From the NCBI GenBank assembly GCA_024343425.1, contig BRLC01000003.1, positions 248,001-312,000 of the forward strand: a stretch of 64,000 bases of DNA. The letters run 5' to 3'. A model generated the notes under the pieces. That model saw only the letters and a list, made by a program, of their open reading frames with translations, ran no database searches and was not told the origin of the DNA. A program made the translations under genes and the position numbers. The stretch is from Rhizobiaceae bacterium MnEN-MB40S (lineage in GTDB: Bacteria > Pseudomonadota > Alphaproteobacteria > Rhizobiales > Rhizobiaceae). Every line of letters begins with the position of its first letter. Within the stretch, counting starts at the first letter, position 1. Positions 41,904 to 49,953 of the stretch are shown here, piece by piece.

Positions 41904-42976
41904 GTCTGCTCCCATTCGTTCGGCAGTTGGACGCCGCGATCACGCGCAAGTTTAGCCAGGCTCGCCTGCGCGGCCGGCGACAGGGTGACGGTGTCCGGGG
42001 TTGCCTGAAAGGCCCTGTGCTTTCGCTCGCCCGGAACAAAGAGTTCATCGGTCCCTGCCGTGCGGCGCGACGACTTCACGCGCTCGACTGCAACGTCCAC
42101 ATCAGACAGGAAATCCGCCGCCGGACGGAAGAAGGCCGGATCGAGGGCGATGAAAAGATGCGAGCAATCCATCGGCTTCGTCAGCTTGCCTTTCATCGGG
42201 CCGATCTCCGTTCCGGGCGCGCCACCCGAAAGCGTCGCGCTCAGCAGGTCGATCATGAAGGATAGTCCGAAGCCCTTGGGCCCGGCCGCGGGAAGCAGCA
42301 TGCCGGCAAGCGCGGCGACCGGATCAGTGGTCGGAGCGCCGTCTCTGTCGACGGCCCAGTCGTCCGGGATCGGCTTACCCGCCTGCCGGGCCATATGGAT
42401 CTTGCCAAGAGCGCCCTGGCTTGTCGCCATGTCGAAGACCACCGGCGGGTGGTCGCCTGCCGGAACCGCTATCGCCAGCGGATTGGTCCCGACCAGTGGC
42501 TCGGCTCCGCCCGGAGCCGGCATGACGGCGCGGGCGTTGGTCATGCAGACGCCGACGAGATTGTCGTCGGCCGCCGTTTTCGCATAGCGCCCGGCCGCGC
42601 CGAAATGAAAGGAATGGCGGACCGAACAGACGCCTATTCCAAACTGTCGCGCGGCTTTCATTGCGTGTCGCATCGCCGTTCCGGCGACCAGATGGCCGAG
42701 CATGTGCCCGGCGTCGATAACGGTGACGGCGCCGCGATCTTCGACTGACGCAGGCTCGTCGGATGGCTGCGCCATGCCGGCTTCCAGATAGTTGACATAA
42801 TTCTCCGCCTGAAGAACGCCGTGGGATGGCAATCCCTGCTGATCAGCCTCGATCAGCGCCAGCGAAACCTCTTCCGCGCCTGCCCTGGAAAGCCCTGCAG
42901 CGACAAAGACACCGGCAAGCAGATCGCGCACGACGGCGACCTGAAACGTGCGCTGCGCGTAATCCTGAATGGTCAT
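41900..42976 (-). CDS. Ldh family NAD(P)-dependent 2-hydroxyacid oxidoreductase
   Basis: 358 residues from ATG 42976, which has GAGGAGG directly upstream; earlier in-frame starts run into the operator region. Family motifs are LIEADQQGLPSHGVLQAENYV, VRHSFHFGAAGRYAKTAADD, GTNPLAIAVPAGDHPPVVFD and LLPAAGPKGFGLSFMIDLLS. This is the malate/L-sulfolactate/ureidoglycolate dehydrogenase family (not classical lactate dehydrogenase). It oxidises 2-hydroxy acids with NAD(P). The substrate here is unknown but it shares the divergent promoter with an HpcH aldolase, which makes or cleaves 2-keto/hydroxy acids. Confidence 0.87.
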   Translation of the reverse strand: MTIQDYAQRTFQVAVVRDLLAGVFVAAGLSRAGAEEVSLALIEADQQGLPSHGVLQAENYVNYLEAGMAQPSDEPASVEDRGAVTVIDAGHMLGHLVAGTAMRHAMKAARQFGIGVCSVRHSFHFGAAGRYAKTAADDNLVGVCMTNARAVMPAPGGAEPLVGTNPLAIAVPAGDHPPVVFDMATSQGALGKIHMARQAGKPIPDDWAVDRDGAPTTDPVAALAGMLLPAAGPKGFGLSFMIDLLSATLSGGAPGTEIGPMKGKLTKPMDCSHLFIALDPAFFRPAADFLSDVDVAVERVKSSRRTAGTDELFVPGERKHRAFQATPDTVTLSPAAQASLAKLARDRGVQLPNEWEQT

Positions 42977-43045
42977 GGCCTCCTCCATACTCATCGATTG
43001 TCCATGCCACAGGCCTGTCCCACATCGTACGTGAACAATGATATA

Positions 43046-43060
43046 TTCCACGATGCGGAA
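43046..43060. promoter_or_regulatory. Putative IclR operator between Ldh and HpcH genes
   Basis: TTCCACGATGCGGAA (minus strand TTCCGCATCGTGGAA) has TTCC...GGAA arms. It shares TTCCGCATC and the following G-x-AA with 46391-46405 and 54038-54052. It lies in the divergent region, 69 bp from the Ldh start and 77 bp from the HpcH start. Confidence 0.55.
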
Positions 43061-43137
43061 CAAGCTCAACGGGATGTCGAAAGCGCCGAGCCGAGCTGTT
43101 TAGTCTTTCGCCAATCGCGAATGGAGGATTCTCAATC

Positions 43138-43929
43138 ATGTCAAAAACGTCCTGGCCGGCGGCGCCCGGCAGTTTCCGCGAACGTGTTTCGGGCGGCGCG
43201 GTGTGCGCGGGCACATTCGTGAAGACCCCGACGGGTCATGCGACGGAAATCCTCGGCGATCTCGGATATGATTTCGTTGTGGCGGATGCGGAACATGCCC
43301 CCCTCGATCGCACGGCGCTGGACAACATAATGCAGGCAGCGGGTCGCGATCGCATCCCCGTGCTGGTTCGCGTTCCGAGCGGCAATACCTGGCATCTGCT
43401 TTCGGTGCTCGACTGTGGCGCCGCCGGCGTCGTCGTGCCGCATGTCATGAACGCGAAGCAGGCTGAAGAGATCGCTTTATCGTGTCGCTATCGCGGCGGC
43501 AGACGCGGCTTTTCCGCAGGTACGCGGGCGGGACGCTTCGGCGGCGAGGCGCGCTGGGATCTTGTCGATCGCGCCGACGCCGAAACGCTGGTGATGGCCC
43601 AGATCGAAGACCCGGAAGCCGTCGACAATGTCGAGGAGATCGCCGCTGTCGACGGCGTCGACGCGCTTTTCATCGGGCGCGGCGACTTGACGGTCGCCTA
43701 TGGCGCCCCGTCCAACGACGCCGACGTCATCGAGGAAGCTTCGCGCCGGATCGCCGACGCTGCAAAGAAGCACGGCAAGGCTGTCGCAGTTTTCGCGGCC
43801 AGCATTGCCGAGGTCGAGAAACTGAGAAAAATCGGCGCTTCGATCATCGTCTATTCGGCCGATCAGAGTTTCCTGCGCGCGGGCGCCAGGAAAGCGCTGG
43901 AGGACATCCGGGCGCTCGACGGTGCCTGA
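43138..43929 (+). CDS. HpcH/HpaI family aldolase/citrate lyase-type enzyme
   Basis: 263 residues. The TIM-barrel motifs are VVADAEHAPLDRTALDNIM (catalytic region), LDCGAAGVVVPHVMNAKQAE, the metal Glu in MAQIEDPEAVDN and the Asp loop LFIGRGDLTVAYG. Enzymes of the family cleave or form C-C bonds of 2-keto-3-deoxy or 4-hydroxy-2-oxo acids with a divalent metal. It is a single rightward gene with an operator-like site upstream. A 2-oxo acid cleaved here could be the product of the Ldh-type enzyme. Confidence 0.88.
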   Translation: MSKTSWPAAPGSFRERVSGGAVCAGTFVKTPTGHATEILGDLGYDFVVADAEHAPLDRTALDNIMQAAGRDRIPVLVRVPSGNTWHLLSVLDCGAAGVVVPHVMNAKQAEEIALSCRYRGGRRGFSAGTRAGRFGGEARWDLVDRADAETLVMAQIEDPEAVDNVEEIAAVDGVDALFIGRGDLTVAYGAPSNDADVIEEASRRIADAAKKHGKAVAVFAASIAEVEKLRKIGASIIVYSADQSFLRAGARKALEDIRALDGA

Positions 43930-43938
43930 CGCCGATCG

Positions 43939-44787
43939 TCAGGACGTTTCCTTTCCCGGCATCGGATAGTCGTCTGCGTTGCAGACGAATCCGGGGCGCT
44001 CGGAAAAATCCATTCTGGGCGGCGAGAAAAGGTCGATCAGCCACGCCGTTTCGTCGCCGATATTGCGACTGGTGTGGATCACCTGGGCCGGAATGATCAG
44101 CACCGACGGACTTCCCGCCTCCAGCGCCTCGTCCGGCTTCCATTCGTTCATGTTCTTGCTCCACGGCCAGCGCAGATGGTGGACGTACCTGCCTTCCAGC
44201 AACAGCGACGCCTGTTCATAGTCGGCATGCGAATGCGGGCTGAGAGCCGTTACGTCGCGCGGCTCTGTGCGCTTGCGCATGGCGTTGACCATAATGTTGG
44301 TGCTGCGGAATACGCGCATGTTGGAATCCGGCCGATCGTACTCGTCCGGAAGATAGGTTCTGAGTTTGTAACCTTCCGTGGGAGCTGGCCAGGCGACGAG
44401 CGGCGCGCACTCCGGCGCTCCGTCCGAATACGTGTCGGCATTGACCGCCATGCCCGCCAGATCGGTAGCGCGATTCGAGAAGACCCGGACTACGAGGCCG
44501 CCCTCTGGGGAGATTACGGAGCTCCTGCCGGGCGGCACGATGGTGATGCTTCCAGCCTGCGCGTCGATCTGGTCCGATCCGGCCTCGATCCGGGCGGCGG
44601 CTTCCGGCAGGATCACCCAGTATTCGTCTGGATTGTCTGTGCGCTCGAGCGAAGCGCCGGGCGACAGCCGGCTCACGGCCACGACGAGGTTCGCTCCGCG
44701 CGTGATCCAGGTCTCTTCACCGCTCCCGGAAATCTGTGGTGGTTCTTTCGAGTGGTCCGCCAGGCTCTCCGGTCTGGTCTGGGTCAT
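43939..44787 (-). CDS. Bicupin domain protein
   Basis: 282 residues with two cupin barrels. The N-terminal barrel (LSPGASLERTDNPDEYWVIL ... IVPPGRSSVI) has lost most metal ligands. The C-terminal barrel keeps HSHADYEQASLLLEGRYVHH (His, His, Gln/Glu) and the last His in LIIPAQVIHTSRN. That fits a single-metal bicupin such as a dioxygenase, isomerase or hydrolase. It is the third gene of the leftward hydratase operon (alpha, beta, cupin). The reaction is unknown. Confidence 0.75.
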   Translation of the reverse strand: MTQTRPESLADHSKEPPQISGSGEETWITRGANLVVAVSRLSPGASLERTDNPDEYWVILPEAAARIEAGSDQIDAQAGSITIVPPGRSSVISPEGGLVVRVFSNRATDLAGMAVNADTYSDGAPECAPLVAWPAPTEGYKLRTYLPDEYDRPDSNMRVFRSTNIMVNAMRKRTEPRDVTALSPHSHADYEQASLLLEGRYVHHLRWPWSKNMNEWKPDEALEAGSPSVLIIPAQVIHTSRNIGDETAWLIDLFSPPRMDFSERPGFVCNADDYPMPGKETS

Positions 44788-44819
44788 TTCGATCTCCTTG
44801 CCGCTTGGTCTTGACGTTG

Positions 44820-45443
44820 TCAGCTTGTCGAAGCCTGCCGACCTTCGCGCAGTTTGCGCTTGATTTCGGGAAGCTTGTCAGTGGCCGCCTGGGAAAGGTC
44901 TGCATATCGCGAATGCCCGTGAGCATCGATTGCGACCAGGAGCGGGCCGAAATTCTCGACCTCGAAACGGGACAGCCGAAACTGCGTGATGAGATCGTCC
45001 CATCCCGTTTCGACAAGCCTTTTTACGCCCTCCGTCAGCAGCGGAGCGGCGCCGCCGATCATCGAGAAATAGACGCAGCCTGTCTCCTGCAGAGCGTCGA
45101 CGCATGCCTGATCCATACCGCCCTTGCCGCCCACCGCCGTAAAGCCGAAGTGGCGGACCATCGTGGGCATGAAGGCGTTGAAACGCGTGCTCGTCGTCGG
45201 ATTCACATACTCCGTGACGACGCCGTCCGGCGTGTCGATGTTGCAGCTTCCCATGTGCAGGAAAACGGTGCCCTTCAGATCGATCGGCGGCTCCTCGCAC
45301 CGGGCAATTGCATCCATGATCCGCTGATGGGTCGGAAACCCTGCGGTCGTGATGATCTCGCCGTCCAGATAGACGACGTCGCCAATCCTGAGTTTGTCGA
45401 TGTCGCCCCTGTCGAGGGGCGCCTTTAGCCGATACTCACTCAA
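44820..45443 (-). CDS. Class I fumarase/tartrate dehydratase-type, beta subunit
   Basis: 207 residues. The start is a TTG at 45443, overlapping the alpha-subunit stop by 8 bp. LRIGDVVYLDGEIITTAG, HMGSCNIDTPDGVVTEYVNP and GKGGMDQACVDALQETGCVY belong to the Fumerase_C domain. With the alpha subunit it forms a 4Fe-4S hydro-lyase acting on fumarate, mesaconate, tartrate or related dicarboxylates. The two-subunit form suggests a catabolic rather than TCA enzyme. A longer in-frame reading upstream is antisense to the alpha-subunit codons and is discarded. Confidence 0.87.
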   Translation of the reverse strand: MSEYRLKAPLDRGDIDKLRIGDVVYLDGEIITTAGFPTHQRIMDAIARCEEPPIDLKGTVFLHMGSCNIDTPDGVVTEYVNPTTSTRFNAFMPTMVRHFGFTAVGGKGGMDQACVDALQETGCVYFSMIGGAAPLLTEGVKRLVETGWDDLITQFRLSRFEVENFGPLLVAIDAHGHSRYADLSQAATDKLPEIKRKLREGRQASTS

Positions 45444-46305
45444 TGCGTTCCACCTTGCCGGAATTGTAGATCTTCGCGCGGGTGCGCCGATTGATCCAGC
45501 AGTTGAATGCAATCGCGACAGGAGTGAAGCCATGCCCCGACGCATAGTCGATGTGAACCCCGAATGCGGTTGTGACGCCGCCGGTGCCCATTGGACCGAA
45601 ACCGGTCGAGTTGACCGCTTCCAGGAGGCGCTTTTCCATGTCGGCGAGGATCGGTTCGGGGTTGGTCGTGCCAAAAGGCCGCAATGTCTGCTGCTTGGCA
45701 AGCCTTGCAGCATGGTCGAAGGAGCCGCCAATGCCGATGCCAATGGTGACGGGAGGACAGTGCTGCGATCCCGCCCTGACCACCATGTCCATGATCCATG
45801 CTTCGATCTCGTCCAGCGTCGGATAGGAAAAGATCTCGAGCGCCGCCCAGCGGCCGCCCCCCAGCGCCTTCGGAGCGCAGGTCACATCGATGTAATCAGC
45901 GCCCGATATCATGTCCCACGAGACGATCGGCATGTCCTTGCCGTGGTAGCTGCGCTCGCCTGTAAGAGGATTGGTGACAAACTTGAGGATCGGCGGTTCG
46001 ATCGTCTCGACCAGGTCCGCAAAGCCATCGACGATCGCCTGCTTGATGTCGCCCCCAAATTCGACGCCTGTCCCGATTTTGACCGAATAGGTCGGAACGC
46101 CCGAATCGGAACACAGCAGGGTGTCTTCGGCTTCCGCGCGCTCGGCGCTCCTCAGCATGAAGCCGAGCGCCTTTTTCGGCGCGTCCTCGGATTCGGCGTC
46201 CAGGGCCGAACGCAAAGCGACCTTGGAATCCTCCGGAATTTTTTTCAGCGACCATTCGTAGAGGTCCCTGGTCGTCGATTTCATCATTTCATATGTGACG
46301 GGCAC
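45436..46305 (-). CDS. Class I fumarase/tartrate dehydratase-type, alpha subunit
   Basis: 289 residues of the Fumerase domain. Candidate iron-sulfur ligands are the Cys of LLCSDSGVPTYSV, CAPKALGGGRWAAL and GSQHCPPVTIGIGIGG. The C-terminal FGPMGTGGVTTAFGVHIDY is also typical. It opens the leftward operon alpha-beta-cupin, whose promoter region carries the TTCCGCATCATGAAA site. Substrate possibilities are fumarate, L-tartrate, mesaconate or another unsaturated diacid; sequence alone does not decide. Confidence 0.88.
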   Translation of the reverse strand: MPVTYEMMKSTTRDLYEWSLKKIPEDSKVALRSALDAESEDAPKKALGFMLRSAERAEAEDTLLCSDSGVPTYSVKIGTGVEFGGDIKQAIVDGFADLVETIEPPILKFVTNPLTGERSYHGKDMPIVSWDMISGADYIDVTCAPKALGGGRWAALEIFSYPTLDEIEAWIMDMVVRAGSQHCPPVTIGIGIGGSFDHAARLAKQQTLRPFGTTNPEPILADMEKRLLEAVNSTGFGPMGTGGVTTAFGVHIDYASGHGFTPVAIAFNCWINRRTRAKIYNSGKVERIE

Positions 46306-46390
46306 CTGACGCTACTCTCCTCCACCCTCGCTCCGATGGATGGGAAACTAGTCCCGCCATTGCGAGAATGACAGATCGGGCGCAAGCGCA

Positions 46391-46405
46391 TTCCGCATCA
46401 TGAAA
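46391..46405. promoter_or_regulatory. Putative IclR operator between the hydratase and DUF6282-TRAP operons
   Basis: TTCCGCATCATGAAA, extended to the right by CGC, matches 54038-54055 with one difference over 18 bp. It lies 86 bp from the alpha-subunit start and 88 bp from the DUF6282 start in a divergent promoter region, suited to control both operons. Confidence 0.6.
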
Positions 46406-46492
46406 CGCGCGCAAACGCCAATTGTATTGCGCGGCCGTTCGCGAAACGATTTCGCAACAAAACACAAGACGTCGAATTGCAAAGGACCAGGG

Positions 46493-47425
46493 ATGGGAGC
46501 GGCTGAAAATCGCGCGGAAGCGCTTCGCTTGATAGATACGATCGATGAATCACGCGCCGACGCCTTGATGAAGGGCGCGGTGGATTTGCACGTCCATTCG
46601 GGCCCGTCGGTCATGGCGCGCCAGGTCGATCACTTCCAGGCCGTGGAAGAGGCGGCCGCAGCCGGCATGCGGGGCATCCTGTTCAAGGATCACCACTATT
46701 CGGTGGCGCCGTTTCTGCCGATCATGGAGCGCCTGCTCGGCCATCACGGCGTCGCCATGTACGGCGGCGTCGTGCTTAACAACACCGTCGGCAGTCTCAA
46801 CCCGCATGCGGTCGACTTCAATCTGAAGTCCGGCGCCAAGCTGGTGTGGATGCCGACCGCGCATTCCCTCAATCATATCCGCAACACCCACCGCAAATCG
46901 CGGTTGGCGACCAATGTGCAGCTGAAGAAACCTGTCGCAGTCACGGTTCTCGACGCGCGCGGCGACCTTCTTGACGAGTGCAAGGAAATTCTTGATTCGA
47001 TTGCGGAATTCGATGCAATCCTGTCTTCCGGCCACCTCCACATCGGCGAGGTCTGGGTGCTGTTCGAGGAAGCCAAGGCGCGCGGCGTCAAGCGGCTTCT
47101 CGTCAACCATCCCATGTACGGCTTGCACTGCACGGCTGACGATGTTTCCGAACTTGTCCGCATGGGGGCCCTGATCGAGCAGTCGGCCTGCCTTTATGTC
47201 GATTCCCGGTTCAACTACTTCACGCCGGAAGAACTGCGCGAGCACATCGACGCGGCCGGCCCCGCCCATTCCGCGCTCGGTTCGGATCTCGGGCAGGTGG
47301 ACAATCCATCTCCCGTCGAAGGGTTGAAACAGATGATCCGTCTGTGCCTCGCGCTCGGTTATACCGACGAAGAAGTGAAGTTGATGGTGCAGGACAATCC
47401 TGCGCGCATCGTCGGATTGCAGTAA
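46493..47425 (+). CDS. DUF6282 family protein (amidohydrolase-like)
   Basis: 310 residues from ATG 46493. GAVDLHVHSGPSVMARQVD has the HxH motif of amidohydrolase/PHP metal sites. FKDHHYSVAPFLPIME, ILSSGHLHIGEVWVLFEEA, LLVNHPMYG and the final ALGSDLGQVDNP supply further His/Asp ligands. This matches a metal-dependent TIM-barrel hydrolase layout. It is first in the rightward operon with TRAP permease, MaoC, acyl-CoA ligase and SDR, so it probably performs the first or a ring/amide/lactone hydrolysis step. DUF6282 has no assigned function that I know. Confidence 0.78.
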   Translation: MGAAENRAEALRLIDTIDESRADALMKGAVDLHVHSGPSVMARQVDHFQAVEEAAAAGMRGILFKDHHYSVAPFLPIMERLLGHHGVAMYGGVVLNNTVGSLNPHAVDFNLKSGAKLVWMPTAHSLNHIRNTHRKSRLATNVQLKKPVAVTVLDARGDLLDECKEILDSIAEFDAILSSGHLHIGEVWVLFEEAKARGVKRLLVNHPMYGLHCTADDVSELVRMGALIEQSACLYVDSRFNYFTPEELREHIDAAGPAHSALGSDLGQVDNPSPVEGLKQMIRLCLALGYTDEEVKLMVQDNPARIVGLQ

Positions 47426-47505
47426 GCTTATAAGGGACGCCGCGGCTGTTCCGGTTTGTAAACCCGGTCGGGCATGGATCGATGCCGGGTGGGGAGGTAT
47501 GACGC

Positions 47506-49497
47506 ATGAGTGAAAAAGAGGTCGATACGTTCGATCGCGAGACGGCCGGTCGGCCGCTGCCGCCATTTGCCCGATGGTATGTGCGAATTGCGACCATCGC
47601 CATTCTGCTGCTCGCGATCAATCAGGCGTTCAACACACGCTTCTTCGTCGACATCACGCTGATCACGCTGCAGTTCAACTACATCATCATCGCGCTGGCG
47701 CTGTCGTGCGGATTCTTGCTGATGGCGCCGACGAAGCATCTCTACAATCATCCGCCGGGCGCTCTCGACTGGCTGCTGGTCGCCGTGCTGATTGCGACCT
47801 GCGCCTTCTTCTTCGCCAATTCCTACAGCATCTCGCTGCTCGGCTGGGAGGTCTCACCCCCGTTCTGGGCGATCATAGCGTCCTTCTCGATGTGGGTCCT
47901 GGTGCTGGAAGCCGGCCGAAGGGCGGGCGGCCTTCCGCTGGCGATCATCGTCTTCGTGATGTCCACTTATCCGCTCTATACGGAATATCTACCCGCCGCG
48001 ATCGCCGGATTCGGCTCCTCTGCCGAATATGTCGCAGCCTATCACGCCATGGGTTCGGAGAGCATCATCGGCATTCCGCTCAGGACGTTTGCGAGCCTTA
48101 TCATCGGCTTCATCATTTTCGGCGCCGCCCTCCAGCGCACGGGCGCAGGCCAGTTCTTTATGGATGTAAGTTTCGGTCTGCTCGGCCATGTCCGGGGTGG
48201 ACCGGCGAAGGTGTCGATCTTTTCCAGCGGCCTGATGGGCTCGATGAGCGGATCGGTCATCACCAATGTGCTGACGACGGGCGTGCTCACCATTCCCGCC
48301 ATGCGCCGGGTCGGCATGTCGGGAACCTTCGCGGCGGGGGTCGAAACCTGCGCCTCGACCGGGGGCGTGCTGATGCCGCCCGTCATGGGCGCGACGGCGT
48401 TCGTGATGGCGAGTTTCATGGGCGTGCCCTACGCCGATGTGGCGCTTGCCGCAGCCATCCCCTCGATCCTCTATTTCTTCGGCCTGTTCGCACAGATCGA
48501 CGCCCGCGCTGGCCGGGAAGGCCTCGAAGGTCTTCCGAGTGAGGAATTGCCGTCCGTCAGGCAGGCGCTGAAGGAAGGCTGGTACTATGTGTTCGCCTTC
48601 GCTCTTTTGATCTTCATGCTGCTGGTCATGCGGCGCGAAGCGCTGGCGCCGTATTTCGCAACACCTCTGCTGATCCTGCTCAACCAGATCTTCTCCAAGA
48701 AGCATCGCTGGAAATGGCGCGACGTGCTGCTCTTCATCGACACGCTGGGCAGTCTGTTCGCAAACCTGGTGGCCATCCTTGCCGCGGTCGGAATGATCAT
48801 GGGCGCCCTCGCCATGACCGGCGTCGCGGCCACGCTCGTCAATGATCTCTTGAGGATCGCCGGAGGAGATCCGTTGCCGTTGCTCATCATGGGAGCGCTG
48901 ACAGGACTGCTTCTCGGCGTCGGCATGACGTCAACGGCCGCCTACATCTTCCTGGCGATCCTGCTGGCGCCCGCGCTGATCAAGGTCGGTCTCGAACCCA
49001 TGGCGGTGCATCTCTTCATCTTCTACTGGGGCATGCTTTCCTTCATCACCCCACCCGTCGCTCTTGGCGCATTCGCCGCTGCAAGCGTTGCGAAAACCAA
49101 GCCGATGCGCACAGGCGTCGAGGCGATGAAGCTCGGCAGCGTCATCTATTTTATCCCGTTCTTCTTCGTTTTCGAGCCCGCGCTGGTCATGGCCGGCTCA
49201 TGGAACGAGGCGGTGGTCGCCTTCGTCCTGGCGGTGCTTGGCATTGGTCTCTACGCCGGCGCCATACAGGGCTACATCCCATTGGTCGGGCACCTGTTTC
49301 CGAACCAGTGGTACGGCCTGCCGTTGCGGATCCTGATGATCTTCGCGGCCATTCTCGTCGCATTGCCATCCGACGCCGTTCCGCACTGGACCGACCTCGA
49401 ATTGCTTGGCATTGCTGCCGTGATCGCCCTTCCGCTGCTGGCGTTCGCGGCAATTTCCAACAAGGGGAAACTGGGTGGAGCGGCATGGTCGAAGTAG
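47506..49497 (+). CDS. TRAP transporter fused permease (4TM+12TM, TAXI type)
   Basis: 663 residues, almost entirely membrane. The N-terminal ~200 residues replace DctQ and the rest is DctM-like: VSIFSSGLMGSMSGSVITNV, TCASTGGVLMPPVMGATAFV, LGVGMTSTAAYIFLAILLAP and LSFITPPVALGAFAAASVAK are diagnostic. It works with a TAXI-type periplasmic binding protein; the one at 52804-53937 is the evident partner. TRAP systems import organic acids by sodium symport. GGGGAGG precedes the ATG. It overlaps the next gene by 13 bp. Confidence 0.93.
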   Translation: MSEKEVDTFDRETAGRPLPPFARWYVRIATIAILLLAINQAFNTRFFVDITLITLQFNYIIIALALSCGFLLMAPTKHLYNHPPGALDWLLVAVLIATCAFFFANSYSISLLGWEVSPPFWAIIASFSMWVLVLEAGRRAGGLPLAIIVFVMSTYPLYTEYLPAAIAGFGSSAEYVAAYHAMGSESIIGIPLRTFASLIIGFIIFGAALQRTGAGQFFMDVSFGLLGHVRGGPAKVSIFSSGLMGSMSGSVITNVLTTGVLTIPAMRRVGMSGTFAAGVETCASTGGVLMPPVMGATAFVMASFMGVPYADVALAAAIPSILYFFGLFAQIDARAGREGLEGLPSEELPSVRQALKEGWYYVFAFALLIFMLLVMRREALAPYFATPLLILLNQIFSKKHRWKWRDVLLFIDTLGSLFANLVAILAAVGMIMGALAMTGVAATLVNDLLRIAGGDPLPLLIMGALTGLLLGVGMTSTAAYIFLAILLAPALIKVGLEPMAVHLFIFYWGMLSFITPPVALGAFAAASVAKTKPMRTGVEAMKLGSVIYFIPFFFVFEPALVMAGSWNEAVVAFVLAVLGIGLYAGAIQGYIPLVGHLFPNQWYGLPLRILMIFAAILVALPSDAVPHWTDLELLGIAAVIALPLLAFAAISNKGKLGGAAWSK

Positions 49498-49943
49498 AAA
49501 CGGCGATGGGTCTGAAACCCTATGAAGGGCAGGAACTCGGTCATTCCGAATGGACGCCGATCGATCAGTCGATGCTCGACCGGTTTGCAGAACTCACCGG
49601 CGACGACCACTGGATCCATGTCGATCCTGACCGGGCAACGCGCGAGATGCCCGGCGGGAGAACGATCGCTCACGGCCTTCTTGTCCTCGCAATGGGGCCG
49701 GGACTGCAGAAACAGGTCTATACCGTGCGCAAACGCGGCCGCGGCCTGAACTACGGATACGACAAGCTGCGTTTCGTCTCGCCTGTGCCGGTTAACGCGC
49801 GCGTCAGGCTGTCCCTGAAACTGCTGTCGGCAGCGCCCCATTCGCTCGGAACACGCATCACGACGCTACAGACTTTCGAGATCGAGAATAGAGAAAAGCC
49901 GGCGCTTGTGGCCGAACACATATTGCTCATAACCGATCCGTGA
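49485..49943 (+). CDS. MaoC-like (R)-specific enoyl-CoA hydratase
   Basis: 152 residues, a single hot-dog fold. The hydratase motif is FAELTGDDHWIHVDPDRA followed by PGGRTIAHGLLVLAM, with catalytic Asp and His. The start at 49485 lies inside the end of the TRAP gene. It probably hydrates an unsaturated CoA ester produced after the ligase downstream, or dehydrates a hydroxyacyl-CoA. Together with the second MaoC gene at 52238 it gives the cluster two hydratases. Confidence 0.85.
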   Translation: MVEVETAMGLKPYEGQELGHSEWTPIDQSMLDRFAELTGDDHWIHVDPDRATREMPGGRTIAHGLLVLAMGPGLQKQVYTVRKRGRGLNYGYDKLRFVSPVPVNARVRLSLKLLSAAPHSLGTRITTLQTFEIENREKPALVAEHILLITDP

Positions 49944-49953
49944 GGGTGGCGGC

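Noticed and set aside
44820..45743. 307-codon version of the hydratase beta subunit
   Set aside because: The first ~100 codons overlap the alpha-subunit gene in another frame; family homology begins at the TTG at 45443.
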